Below are positions 54,876 to 63,317 of a stretch of DNA of 64,000 nucleotides, piece by piece. This stretch comes from Halomonas sp. GTDB lineage: Bacteria; Pseudomonadota; Gammaproteobacteria; Pseudomonadales; Halomonadaceae. The position numbers and the translations under genes are program-made. The stretch covers positions 1 to 64,000 of the forward strand of contig NZ_JAFIFK010000032.1 of assembly GCF_020832045.1 (NCBI RefSeq), given 5' to 3'. A model generated the notes under the pieces. That model was not told where the DNA came from. It was given only the letters and a program-made list of their open reading frames with translations, and ran no database searches. The first letter of the stretch is position 1, and each line of letters opens with the position of its first letter.

Positions 54876-55976
54876 ATGACCATATCGCGCAATTCTTTTC
54901 CGGGGGCCTGGCGCTGGCTTGCGCCGCTCTGCGTTCTGCTGATCGTGTCGCTACCGCTAGCCGCCCAGGACCGCACCTCCGTCATCGGCGCCCGAGCCGA
55001 AGTCCAGCCTTGGTCCGACCCGCTTGAAGCACTGGGCACCCTGCGTGCCGACGAGAGCGTGACGCTATCGGCCACGGTAACGGAGATTGTCGCCGAGCTG
55101 AACTTTCGAGATGGCGAAGCGGTAGAAGCCGGCCAACTGCTGATCCGCTTGGAAGACGGTGAAGTACAGGCCCAGCTGCGCGCCGCCCAGGCCCTGCGCG
55201 ATGAGCGCCGCAGCGCCGTCGACCGCCTGAGCCAACTGCAGAACCGTAACATGGCGCCTCGCGCCGACGTGGAAGACAGCCAAGCCCGGCTGCGCCAGGT
55301 TGAAGCGGACATACAGGGGCTGGAAGCGCGGCTAACCAATTACCGACTACGCGCTCCCTTCGAGGGCGTGGTCGGGTTTCGCAACATCAGTGTCGGCAGC
55401 CTGGTCACCCCTGGCACCGAACTGGTCACCCTCGACAAGCTTGACGTCATGAAGCTCGACTTCAGCGTGCCGGAGCTTCACCTGGCGATACTCGAGCCAG
55501 GCCTGGCGCTCTCGGCGCGCAGCGTGGCCTTCCCCGATGAGATATTCGAGGGCGAGGTGAGCAGCATCGGCTCGCGGGTCGACCCGGTCAGCCGCAGCGT
55601 GACGATTCGTGCCGAAATCGACAATCCTGAGCTGCGCCTTCGCCCAGGCATGCTGATGGAAGTGGTCCTGCAACGCAGCCCGCGGCAGGCCGTTGTCATC
55701 CCCGAATCGGCATTGATCCCCAGTGGAGACCGACAATACGTGCTGGTGATCGACGAGGCCGACGAGAACCGCGTGGAGCGTCGCGAAGTGCGCGTCGGTG
55801 AGCGGCGCATCGGCCAGGCCGAGGTGCGCGAAGGGCTGGAGCCCGATGAACTGGTGGTCTCCCATGGCGTTCAGCGTGCCAGAGAAGGCGATCGCGTGAA
55901 GCTACTGGGTGTTGCCAGCGATGAAACGTCGATTCGCGAAATTCTCGAAGCGCATCGCGACGAGGGTGACACCTGA
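54876..55976 (+). CDS. RND efflux periplasmic adaptor
   Basis: 366-residue membrane-fusion protein. N-terminal signal or anchor (LAPLCVLLIVSLPLAAQ), lipoyl halves (VTEIVAELNFRDGEAVEAGQ and NYRLRAPFEGVVGFRNISVG), a short alpha-hairpin between them, then beta-barrel and membrane-proximal domains. Links the permease to an outer-membrane channel. Its stop shares a base with the permease start. Confidence 0.9.
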   Translation: MTISRNSFPGAWRWLAPLCVLLIVSLPLAAQDRTSVIGARAEVQPWSDPLEALGTLRADESVTLSATVTEIVAELNFRDGEAVEAGQLLIRLEDGEVQAQLRAAQALRDERRSAVDRLSQLQNRNMAPRADVEDSQARLRQVEADIQGLEARLTNYRLRAPFEGVVGFRNISVGSLVTPGTELVTLDKLDVMKLDFSVPELHLAILEPGLALSARSVAFPDEIFEGEVSSIGSRVDPVSRSVTIRAEIDNPELRLRPGMLMEVVLQRSPRQAVVIPESALIPSGDRQYVLVIDEADENRVERREVRVGERRIGQAEVREGLEPDELVVSHGVQRAREGDRVKLLGVASDETSIREILEAHRDEGDT

Positions 55977-58900
55977 TGCGCCTGTCCGACATTGCCGTCC
56001 AGCGACCGGTACTGGCTACGGTACTCGCCTTGCTGATCGTCGCCTTCGGCCTGCTCTCGCTGGAACGGCTCTCACTACAGGAGTACCCCGCCATCGACCC
56101 GCCGGTGGTGAGTATCGATACCCGCTATCCCGGCGCGGCGGCCAACGTGGTCGAATCGCGCATCACCCAGGTATTGGAGGATCGCATCGCCGGTATCGAA
56201 GGTATCGAAGTCGTAACCTCCTCCAGCGAAGATGGTCGTTCGCGGATCAACATCGAATTCAATCTCGGCATGGACATCGACGCTGCCGCCAACGATGTGC
56301 GTGACCGCATCGGCGGTGCCCAGCGCAACCTGCCCGACGACGCCGACCCACCGGAAGTGCAGAAGGCCGACTCCAGCGAAGAAATCGTGGTGTGGCTGAG
56401 CCTCTCCGGCGAAGGCTACTCCATGCCGGAACTGACCGACTACGCCAACCGCTACCTCGTTGACCGTCTATCGGTACAGCCCGGCGTGGCTCGGGTACGC
56501 CTGGGCGGCGGGCGCGACTATGCGATGCGCGTGTGGCTCGACCGCAACGCCCTGGCCGCGCGCAACTTGACGGTGAGCGACGTGGAGAACGCCCTGCGCG
56601 CCGAGAACGTGGAGCTTCCCGCCGGCTCCATCGAATCCCGCGAGCGCCAATTCATCGTTCGTCTGCCGCGCAGTTTCGCCGTGGCGGAGGACTTCCAGCG
56701 GCTGGCCATCGACCAGGGAAGCGACGGTTATTTGATCCGACTGGGTGATGTCGCCCGAGTGGAAGTGGGTTCGGTGGACGACCGCTCCGTGTTCCGCGCC
56801 AACGGCGTACCGATGGTGGGACTGGGAATCATGATGCAGTCCACCGCCAACGTACTGGAGCTATCCCAAGGGGTTCAGGAGGAGATGGATCGGTTACAGG
56901 CCACCCTGCCCGAGGGCATGGAACTGAGCCTCAATTTTGACGCCTCGGTGTTCGTGGCCGGCGCCATCGAGCAGGTGGTGCTGACGCTGTTCATCGCCAT
57001 GGGGCTGGTGGTGGTGGTGATCTTCATGTTCCTTGGCAACGTGCGCACTACCCTGGTGCCGGCGGTGACGGTCCCCATTGCCATCATCGGCTCGTTCATC
57101 GCGCTCGCCGCCATGGGGTTCTCGATCAATCTGCTCACCCTGCTGGCCTTGGTATTGGCCATCGGCCTGATCGTCGACGATGCCATCGTTGTGCTCGAGA
57201 ACATCAACCGGCGCATGCACGACTACGGCGAAACGCCGCTAGTGGCGGCGTTTCGCGGAACTCGACAGATCGCCTTCGCCGTTATCGCCACCACTCTGGT
57301 GCTGATCGCGGTCTTCGTGCCGCTGAGCTTCCTGCAGGGTAACGTGGGCCGTCTGTTCTCCGAGTTCGCCTTGACCATGGCGGCGGCAGTGGCCATCTCC
57401 AGCCTGCTGGCACTCACTCTGACACCGATGATGGCCTCGAAGATTCTCAAGCCCAACATGGGAGACAGCTGGACGGCCCGCGGCGTGCAGTGGTTGCTCG
57501 AATTGTCGCAGCGTATCTATCGTATGCTGCTCGAGGTAGTGCTCAAGGCACGCCTGGCGGTGCTGGCCGTCTTTGCCGTGCTGATAGCGGCAACCCTCTG
57601 GATGGCGGAGCAGTTGCCCAATGAATACACCCCCCAGGAGGATCGGGGTAATTTCATCATCCTGGTCAACGGCCCCGAAGGCGCTACGTTCGACTACATC
57701 ATGGATTACATGGACGAGATCGAGCTGCGCCTGCAGCCGCTGCTGGACTCGGGCGAACTCGAGCGCGTGGTGATCCGCGCACCGCGGGGGTTCGGCAATA
57801 TCGAGAACTACAACAGCGGCTTCGCCATCATCAACATGGCCGACTGGGGAAACCGCCGCAGCGCCTGGGAGATAATGGACGAGGTACGCGGAGTTCTGGC
57901 CGACCTTCCCGGGATACAGGCCAGCCCGGTAATGCGCCAGGGATTCGGCCAGCGCGTGCAGAAGCCGGTGCAGTTCGTGCTGGGCGGCGGAACCTACGAG
58001 CAGCTCGCCGAGTGGCGCGATCTGATGTTCGATCACATTCGTGAGCACAACCCGCGCCTGGCGGGCCTGGAGAGCGACTACCGCGAAACGCAGCCACAGC
58101 TGCGCGTCGACATCGACTACGAGCGGGCAGCGTCACTCGGAGTCACGGTGACCGAGATAGGCCGCACCCTGGAGGTGCTGCTGGGCGGGCGCAACGTGAC
58201 GCGCTACGTGGACGACGGTGAGGAGTACGACGTCATTCTCGAAGGCGACCGTGCCAGGCAGAACAGCCCCCGCGCCCTGGACAATATACAAGTACGCTCG
58301 GCGCGCTCGGGCGAGCTGATCCCCATGGCCAGCCTGGTGACACTGACCGACTTTGCCGGTGCCAGTACGCTGAACCGCTTCAACCGCATTCGCTCCATCA
58401 CCATCGAAGCCAATCTGGTGGATGGCTATCCGTTAGGTGAAGCACTGGAGTATCTGGAGCAGACGGCCAACGAAATTCTTCCGCCCGAGGCACAAACCAA
58501 CGTGGCCGGTCCTTCCCGCGACTATCGCGAGGCCAGCGGTGCCACCACCTTCCTGCTGGTGCTGGGTGCGCTGGTGGTATTCCTGGTGCTGGCAGCTCAG
58601 TTCGAGAGCTTCGTACACCCTTTCGTGATCATGCTCACCGTGCCCTTGGCCATGAGCGGCGCACTACTCGGCCTGTTGCTCACCGGCCAGTCGCTCAACA
58701 TCTACAGCCAGGTGGGCCTCGTCATGCTGATCGGCCTGGCCGCCAAGAACGGTATTCTCATCGTGGAATTCGCCAATCAGCTGCGCGACCAGGGCCTGGA
58801 CTTCCGCGATGCTCTGCTCGAGGCCGCCGTGACGCGCCTGCGCCCGATCCTGATGACGGCGGTCACGACCATGGCCGGCGCCATTCCGCTGATTCTCTCC

Positions 58901-59092
58901 ACCGGCGCCGGTGCCGAATCACGCATGGTGATCGGCACGGTAATCATGGCAGGCGTGGCCGCGGCCACCTTCTTCACACTCTTCGTGGTGCCGGTGGCCT
59001 ACGATCTGCTGGCGCGCCATACCGGCTCCCCAGGCGACGTGAAGCGGCGCCTTGAAACCGAAATGGACGAGGGTCCCGTCGAGACTCGCTGA
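55976..59092 (+). CDS. RND efflux permease (HAE1 family)
   Basis: 1038 residues with two repeats of six membrane spans and large periplasmic loops. The proton-relay pair is in LAIGLIVDDAIVVLENINRR and the essential Lys in GLAAKNGILIVEFANQLRDQ. Expected proton/drug antiporter in a tripartite pump with the upstream adaptor. No TolC-type channel is encoded next to it, so it must use one from elsewhere. The exact substrate class cannot be read. Confidence 0.92.
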   Translation: MRLSDIAVQRPVLATVLALLIVAFGLLSLERLSLQEYPAIDPPVVSIDTRYPGAAANVVESRITQVLEDRIAGIEGIEVVTSSSEDGRSRINIEFNLGMDIDAAANDVRDRIGGAQRNLPDDADPPEVQKADSSEEIVVWLSLSGEGYSMPELTDYANRYLVDRLSVQPGVARVRLGGGRDYAMRVWLDRNALAARNLTVSDVENALRAENVELPAGSIESRERQFIVRLPRSFAVAEDFQRLAIDQGSDGYLIRLGDVARVEVGSVDDRSVFRANGVPMVGLGIMMQSTANVLELSQGVQEEMDRLQATLPEGMELSLNFDASVFVAGAIEQVVLTLFIAMGLVVVVIFMFLGNVRTTLVPAVTVPIAIIGSFIALAAMGFSINLLTLLALVLAIGLIVDDAIVVLENINRRMHDYGETPLVAAFRGTRQIAFAVIATTLVLIAVFVPLSFLQGNVGRLFSEFALTMAAAVAISSLLALTLTPMMASKILKPNMGDSWTARGVQWLLELSQRIYRMLLEVVLKARLAVLAVFAVLIAATLWMAEQLPNEYTPQEDRGNFIILVNGPEGATFDYIMDYMDEIELRLQPLLDSGELERVVIRAPRGFGNIENYNSGFAIINMADWGNRRSAWEIMDEVRGVLADLPGIQASPVMRQGFGQRVQKPVQFVLGGGTYEQLAEWRDLMFDHIREHNPRLAGLESDYRETQPQLRVDIDYERAASLGVTVTEIGRTLEVLLGGRNVTRYVDDGEEYDVILEGDRARQNSPRALDNIQVRSARSGELIPMASLVTLTDFAGASTLNRFNRIRSITIEANLVDGYPLGEALEYLEQTANEILPPEAQTNVAGPSRDYREASGATTFLLVLGALVVFLVLAAQFESFVHPFVIMLTVPLAMSGALLGLLLTGQSLNIYSQVGLVMLIGLAAKNGILIVEFANQLRDQGLDFRDALLEAAVTRLRPILMTAVTTMAGAIPLILSTGAGAESRMVIGTVIMAGVAAATFFTLFVVPVAYDLLARHTGSPGDVKRRLETEMDEGPVETR

Positions 59093-59108
59093 GCTGCACA
59101 TAAAAAGC

Positions 59109-59136
59109 ATGAGGGCCACCCTGGGGTGGCCCTCAT
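59109..59136. terminator. Bidirectional terminator after the RND operon
   Basis: ATGAGGGCCACCC (59109-59121) and GGGTGGCCCTCAT (59124-59136) form a 13-bp perfect stem with a 2-base loop. Minus strand continues with GCTTTTTAT, so it also ends the convergent DUF3617 gene. Confidence 0.85.
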
Positions 59137-59155
59137 TATGTACAGGGAGACAGGC

Positions 59156-59581
59156 TCAGCAGTCGCCGAGTCGCTCACCCTCGATGGTAGTCTCCAGGCG
59201 CATCTGGCCCATCGGAGAATCGGTATCGATGTTCACGCTGCCTTCGACCCGCTCACCCAGAAAGTCCATGCGGCCGTCGATGTTGGCCTCGCCACCTTCG
59301 GCATGGCAGACCATGCGGTAGTCGACCCCGTCGGCAGAAACATTGTGCTCCAGCAGTTCACATCCTTCCTCGACTTCCAGGAACTGGAAATCGGCATCGT
59401 CGAGATCGCCCTGTACGATGCACTCCTGATGACTTTCCGTCTGGTCGGGAATCGGCACGTCGCCCTTGACGGAAGTGGTGCTGGTGAATTGCCACTGGCC
59501 CGGCACGATGTTGGGTGCATCCGACAGCGCTGTCAGCGGAAACATCAGCACGGCAGCGGCTAGCAAAGGGCGTAAGGACAT
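59156..59581 (-). CDS. DUF3617 periplasmic protein
   Basis: 141 residues. Signal peptide MSLRPLLAAAVLMFPLTALS. APNIVPGQWQFTSTTSVKGD and the cysteine-containing ESHQECIVQGDL and VDYRMVCHAEG match DUF3617. Function unknown. GGAGA lies five bases before the ATG at 59581; the upstream 18-codon extension is rejected. Confidence 0.82.
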   Translation of the reverse strand: MSLRPLLAAAVLMFPLTALSDAPNIVPGQWQFTSTTSVKGDVPIPDQTESHQECIVQGDLDDADFQFLEVEEGCELLEHNVSADGVDYRMVCHAEGGEANIDGRMDFLGERVEGSVNIDTDSPMGQMRLETTIEGERLGDC

Positions 59582-59699
59582 GAAACTCTCCGTTGTGGAA
59601 TGGCAAGGTTGAGGAAGCGAATCTTCCGGAAACATGTACGAGCCAGCTTAACCCAGCGGCGACAGGAAATGGAGGGAGCATAGTGACCAGGCTCCGTGA

Positions 59700-61616
59700 T
59701 CACATAGGGAGATAGCTGCGCCCTTCCAGCTTCAGGTCCTGCATCGCCTGAGGGCGGCCGAAGAGATACCCTTGGAACACCTTGCAGCCATGTTCGAGCA
59801 ACCAGCGATGCTGGGCCTCGTTCTCGACACCCTCTGCGGTGATTTTCAGGCCGAGACTCTGCGCCAGGGTAATTGTCGTGTTCACGATTGCCGCATCGAC
59901 GGGATCCTCGAGCACTCCGTGGATAAACGACTTGTCTATCTTCAGCCCATGCAAGGGCAACCTCTTGAGATAATTGAGCGAAGAGAAGCCCGTACCGAAA
60001 TCGTCCAGGGCAAAACGAATACCGACCTTGCTGAGACGCAACATGATGTCACGCACTCGCTGCGGGTCTTCCATCAGCAGGCTTTCGGTGACTTCCAGAA
60101 TCAAACGCGCCGGGTTGGCGCCGGTCATCTCCAGAGTGTGCTGCACTCGTGCAATGAAATCCGTTTGATGAAACTGAACCGAGCTGACGTTGACCGCAAT
60201 GGATAGCCACTCCTTGTCACACTCCTCGGACCAAACCGCCAACTGTTGGCAAGCCGTTTCGAGTACCCAATAGCCGATGGGCAGGATCAAGCGGTTCTTC
60301 TCCGCCAAGGGTATGAAAAGTGCAGGCGGTACCAGGCCGCGCCCGGGATGGTTCCAACGGATCAAGGCCTCGACGCCGGTAACCCTTGAGTGATCGTCCA
60401 CTTGCACCTGATAGTGAAGGCACAGCTCGTTGCGCGCCAGCGCCTGGTGCAGATCGGATTCGAGAAAGACTCGTTCCATCACGTCGGCTTGCATCTCGGC
60501 ATTGAAGAAGCGCAGCGTGTTTCCCCCAGCCGCCTTGGCCTGTTGCAGGGCAATGTCCGCCTGACGCATGGCGGTATCGACGTTGGCTGTGCCATCGGCG
60601 AAAAGCGCGATGCCGATGCTGGCCGTGACGGGTAGTGTCATCAGCCGATCGTCCTCGGCCTGTGCACTCATTATCTGTCCCAGCAGCTTCTCGCCCACTC
60701 GCTCGGTGGCATGGGCCGCCTGCTCCACATCCAATCCCAGGTCGTGTATGAGCAATACGAATTCATCGGCCCCCAGCCGCGCCAGGGTATCACTCTCTCG
60801 CACGACATCTTCGAGGCGCTGAGCCACCCTTTGCAGCAACCTGTCGCCGCTGTAGAGCCCCTGTGTCTCGTTGATGACCTTGAAGTCATCGAGGTCAATG
60901 AACAGCAACGCAGCGTAGCGCTCGCTACGCCGAGTCCCCTTGACGACCATTTCGAGACGATCCAGCAACAAACGGCGGTTGGGCAGCCCGGTCAACGGAT
61001 CGTAGAACGTAAGGCGATACTTGCTTTCCTGGATATCACGATACTCGGTCACATCGGTGGCAATCCCGCACAGTGCACGCACCGAGCCATCGCCTGCATA
61101 TAAAGGAAGCTTGATCGACAGATAGGTGTTGATGGCATCGCCTTCACCGAAAAGATGCCCCTCCTCCGCCACGACCTTTTCACCCTGCTCCAGTACGCGG
61201 CGATCATTGAAGCGAAGATCCGTTGCCATGTTGGAGTCAAAGAAGTCGCTATCGGTTTTGCCAAGAATCGAGTCGGTCGGCAAGCCGATGACCTCGGCCG
61301 CCTTGCGGTTGACATATTGGTAACGAAAATCGGTAGACTTGACGAAAATGCAGGCGTCGACGCTATCGAGAATGGTAGCCAGCTCTTCCCGACTGGCACG
61401 CAAACGATGGGTTTCATTTGTCAGCCGGCGGCGGTAAGCCAAGCCGACCATCACCAGTACGAGAGCGAGTACTACAGCCAAGGCAACACCACCCCAGCCG
61501 GGAACCGGAGGCATCGTGCCGTTCGCGGCAGCAGCAAAAGTGGTCGAAGGCAAGGCAGTCGCCAAACCGGCAATAGCTGCAAGGCACACGATGGCTAGCC
61601 AGTTAGAGTTTGGCAT
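59700..61616 (-). CDS. PAS-GGDEF-EAL c-di-GMP phosphodiesterase-like protein
   Basis: 638 residues. Two N-terminal membrane segments (about 5-30 and 43-62), a PAS domain (about 75-195), a GGDEF domain and an EAL domain. The GGDEF signature is degenerate, GADEF at 282-286, but the inhibitory RxxD site (RESD, 273-276) is intact. The EAL domain has all key residues: EALIRW (416 on), NVSS, EVTES (508-512), DDFGTGF (538 on), KIDKS and AEGVE. I expect phosphodiesterase activity, with the GGDEF domain serving as sensor or regulator. The nearby Rsm-like RNAs and NfrB are natural partners, by inference. Confidence 0.9.
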   Translation of the reverse strand: MPNSNWLAIVCLAAIAGLATALPSTTFAAAANGTMPPVPGWGGVALAVVLALVLVMVGLAYRRRLTNETHRLRASREELATILDSVDACIFVKSTDFRYQYVNRKAAEVIGLPTDSILGKTDSDFFDSNMATDLRFNDRRVLEQGEKVVAEEGHLFGEGDAINTYLSIKLPLYAGDGSVRALCGIATDVTEYRDIQESKYRLTFYDPLTGLPNRRLLLDRLEMVVKGTRRSERYAALLFIDLDDFKVINETQGLYSGDRLLQRVAQRLEDVVRESDTLARLGADEFVLLIHDLGLDVEQAAHATERVGEKLLGQIMSAQAEDDRLMTLPVTASIGIALFADGTANVDTAMRQADIALQQAKAAGGNTLRFFNAEMQADVMERVFLESDLHQALARNELCLHYQVQVDDHSRVTGVEALIRWNHPGRGLVPPALFIPLAEKNRLILPIGYWVLETACQQLAVWSEECDKEWLSIAVNVSSVQFHQTDFIARVQHTLEMTGANPARLILEVTESLLMEDPQRVRDIMLRLSKVGIRFALDDFGTGFSSLNYLKRLPLHGLKIDKSFIHGVLEDPVDAAIVNTTITLAQSLGLKITAEGVENEAQHRWLLEHGCKVFQGYLFGRPQAMQDLKLEGRSYLPM

Positions 61617-61704
61617 GCCGTCACCTATTGGAAGGATACGTCAAGTTATAGCAGATAAACCTAAAGTTTCCGAAAAATACATACTTAAACGTAAGCGCAG
61701 GCAC

Positions 61705-61870
61705 AATGAAAGAGCCCGGCCTTGCGGCCGGGCTGATCTTTGCTTCCATGCAACTCTCACGACCATCCTGGTCGAGCTTCCTTGGATCTTGCATCATCCT
61801 GATGCGGCCATCCCTGACGAGAGCCTCCTGCTCATGGGATCAGCATGGCAGCTTTGTAAGAAAACGCAGT
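61705..61870 (-). ncRNA. RsmY/RsmZ (CsrB-family) regulatory RNA, copy A
   Basis: Minus-strand element of about 150-165 nt. Its RNA would show six GGA motifs. Three are in hairpin loops: GAGC-AGGAG-GCTC, GCATC-AGGAT-GATGC and CGACC-AGGAT-GGTCG; others are between the stems (AGGGAT, AAGGAA). Such loops are CsrA/RsmA binding sites, so the RNA should titrate that protein. It ends at a 9-bp terminator stem (61713-61734), with a weaker T-run than copy B. The 5' end is not known; I give the upstream limit by homology to copy B. No protein frame explains the region. Confidence 0.8.
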
Positions 61871-61908
61871 TAACCTGGGATATGCCCTGTTGTAGGAAAT
61901 TGCCGACA
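61871..61908 (-). promoter_or_regulatory. GacA-type upstream box and conserved block for copy A
   Basis: TGTAGGAAATTGCCGACA (61891-61908, plus-strand reading) resembles the GacA box TGTAAG-NNATNN-CTTACA. Six bases from it lies TAACCTGGGATATG (61871-61884), identical to copy B and at the same spacing. The promoter core itself was not resolved. Confidence 0.65.
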
Positions 61909-62057
61909 AAGCTTGTAGTGTTTTCACTTACTGTAAACGGCTTACCATTTCCCCTTCTCTGCCTAACCCGCTGAAACAATTATTCTTACTCAGCCGCTTG
62001 AAGCATATGCCAACCTTGCTCGAGAAGATGACACGTTTCATCCACTCAGCAGCCAGA
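61909..62057. other. Spacer between the two Rsm-like elements
   Basis: About 150 bp with no convincing gene. It contains GTAGTGTTTTCACTTAC-like AT-rich text and pyrimidine-rich stretches, and separates the copy A box from the copy B terminator. Confidence 0.5.
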
Positions 62058-62229
62058 TGAAAAAAAGAAAGCCCGGCCTTTCGGCCGGGCTGAATCTTCG
62101 CTTCCCTACATCCTCCTCGAGCGTCCGTTGCTCAAGCATCCCTGGATCTGAGTCATCCTGACTCGTTCTTCCCTGATGAGCCTCCCTGGCTCATGTGCAT
62201 AGTCTGGCAGCCATGGACCCTTGCATATC
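62058..62229 (-). ncRNA. RsmY/RsmZ (CsrB-family) regulatory RNA, copy B
   Basis: Minus-strand element parallel to copy A with about eight GGA motifs. Hairpins: ATGAGCC-AGGGA-GGCTCAT (7-bp stem), GAGTC-AGGAT-GACTC and GAGC-AACGGAC-GCTC; unpaired AGGGA words lie between. The terminator is a 9-bp perfect stem at 62070-62091 followed by TTTCTTTTTTT on the minus strand. The body has diverged from copy A while stem pairing and GGA loops are kept, as expected for a functional RNA. Length about 150-170 nt. Confidence 0.82.
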
Positions 62230-62267
62230 TAACCTGGGATATGAGTCGATGTAAGAGATAACCGACA
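62230..62267 (-). promoter_or_regulatory. GacA-type upstream box and conserved block for copy B
   Basis: TGTAAGAGATAACCGACA (62250-62267, plus-strand reading) matches the left half and central AT of the GacA consensus exactly and the right half as CCGACA in place of CTTACA. TAACCTGGGATATG (62230-62243) follows at the same 6-base spacing as in copy A. Confidence 0.7.
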
Positions 62268-62304
62268 AGGCTGCTTGGATATAGGAGCGTTGTTGCCTGA
62301 ATAC

Positions 62305-62329
62305 AAAAAAGCCGGCTCATTGCCCGGGT
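62305..62329 (-). terminator. Terminator of the MarR gene
   Basis: Minus strand ACCCGGGCAATGAGCCGGC followed by six T (62310-62305). The stem is short and slightly bulged. It lies 84 bp past the marR stop and upstream of the Rsm-like units. Confidence 0.6.
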
Positions 62330-62412
62330 TTCCTACGTGACTGCTCGCCAAGCCTCCGCAACTGGGACACTCCTGCCTAGTTGCTCTTGCTCACCAACTG
62401 GGATAGCTGTCG

Positions 62413-62835
62413 CTATCGAAGGGCATTTGCCAGCCGCATTAGCATGGTTACAACAATCTCAGGAGCAAGCGGCGCTGCGGCATCGACAAGGCGCTTTTCG
62501 ACATCGGCGACGATTGCAGAGGCTGCCCCCAGGGCCCGATCGCCCGCGGGCGTCAATTCGGTCTTCTGAACGCGCCTGTGCTCCGGATGAGGAGTACGTT
62601 TGATGAAGCCCGCCTTCTCGAGCGTGACGAGAATCGCCTGCATTGTCTGCGGCGTGATGAAGGCTTGGCGCGCCAGTGCAGCGTTTGATGCTCCTGGTTC
62701 GACCTTCAAGTAAGCAAGCACCGCATATTGAGGCGTGGTCAGACCGATCTGACGCAATTCAGCATCCATGCGCGCCCGAAGCGCCTGTTGGGCCTGCTTC
62801 AACGCGAAACCGATCGTCGCATAGGGGTCGTCCAT
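62413..62835 (-). CDS. MarR-family transcriptional regulator
   Basis: 140 residues. Winged helix-turn-helix with LTTPQYAVLAYLKVEPGASN, AFITPQTMQAILVTLEKAGF and a wing with HPEHRRVQKTELTPAG. Divergent from the VOC gene with a palindromic AT-rich operator between them, so it likely represses both and responds to a small electrophile or aromatic ligand. The ATG at 62835 is preferred over a TTG two codons upstream. Confidence 0.9.
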   Translation of the reverse strand: MDDPYATIGFALKQAQQALRARMDAELRQIGLTTPQYAVLAYLKVEPGASNAALARQAFITPQTMQAILVTLEKAGFIKRTPHPEHRRVQKTELTPAGDRALGAASAIVADVEKRLVDAAAPLAPEIVVTMLMRLANALR

Positions 62836-62848
62836 CAGCAAACTCGTG

Positions 62849-62889
62849 TTGACATATCAGGGCCCTTATATAATATAAGCGTCCTGATA
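62849..62889. promoter_or_regulatory. MarR operator and VOC-gene promoter
   Basis: CTTATATAATATAAG (62865-62879) is a perfect 7-1-7 palindrome. A wider pair TATCAGG (62855-62861) and CCTGATA (62883-62889) surrounds it. A rightward promoter TTGACA (62849-62854), 16-bp spacer, TAATAT (62871-62876) overlaps the palindrome, so repressor binding would occlude it. Confidence 0.75.
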
Positions 62890-62922
62890 CTATCAAATCC
62901 GACAACACAAGGAAACCCCGTC

Positions 62923-63294
62923 ATGCCGCATCTGATCGGACCAGATTTCATTGGCATTCAAGTCAAGGACATTGAAGCAGCCCGCGTCTTTTACACTGAC
63001 GTCGTCGGGCTTCGCCCCGCGCCCATGAGCCCGCCGGGAGCCGTCGTGTTCGATACCAAGCCGGTGCCGTTTGCTGTCCGCACGCCTGTCATCGACCTGG
63101 AGGCGACCGATAAGCTGGGCTGGGGCATTGCCATCTGGTTCGGCTGTGATGACGCTGATGCACTGCACGACCATCTCATTGGTCAAGGCGTCGAAGTCGA
63201 GTTTGCTCCGAAGGGCGGGCCGTTCGGCCGCTATTTCGCGTTCCGCGATCCGTTCGGCTACTCCATCACGGCCCACACGGTCGTGAAGTCCTGA
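62923..63294 (+). CDS. VOC-family (glyoxalase/bleomycin-resistance-like) protein
   Basis: 123 residues with paired beta-alpha-beta-beta-beta units: FIGIQVKDIEAARVFYTDVV and the C-terminal YFAFRDPFGYSITAH. Dioxygenase, isomerase or drug-binding functions all occur in this fold, so the activity is open. AAGGAA lies eight bases before the ATG at 62923. It probably belongs to a MarR-controlled stress or detoxification unit with the broken gene downstream. Confidence 0.85.
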   Translation: MPHLIGPDFIGIQVKDIEAARVFYTDVVGLRPAPMSPPGAVVFDTKPVPFAVRTPVIDLEATDKLGWGIAIWFGCDDADALHDHLIGQGVEVEFAPKGGPFGRYFAFRDPFGYSITAHTVVKS

Positions 63295-63317
63295 TTCAGC
63301 GACCAAGGAAACGGTAC

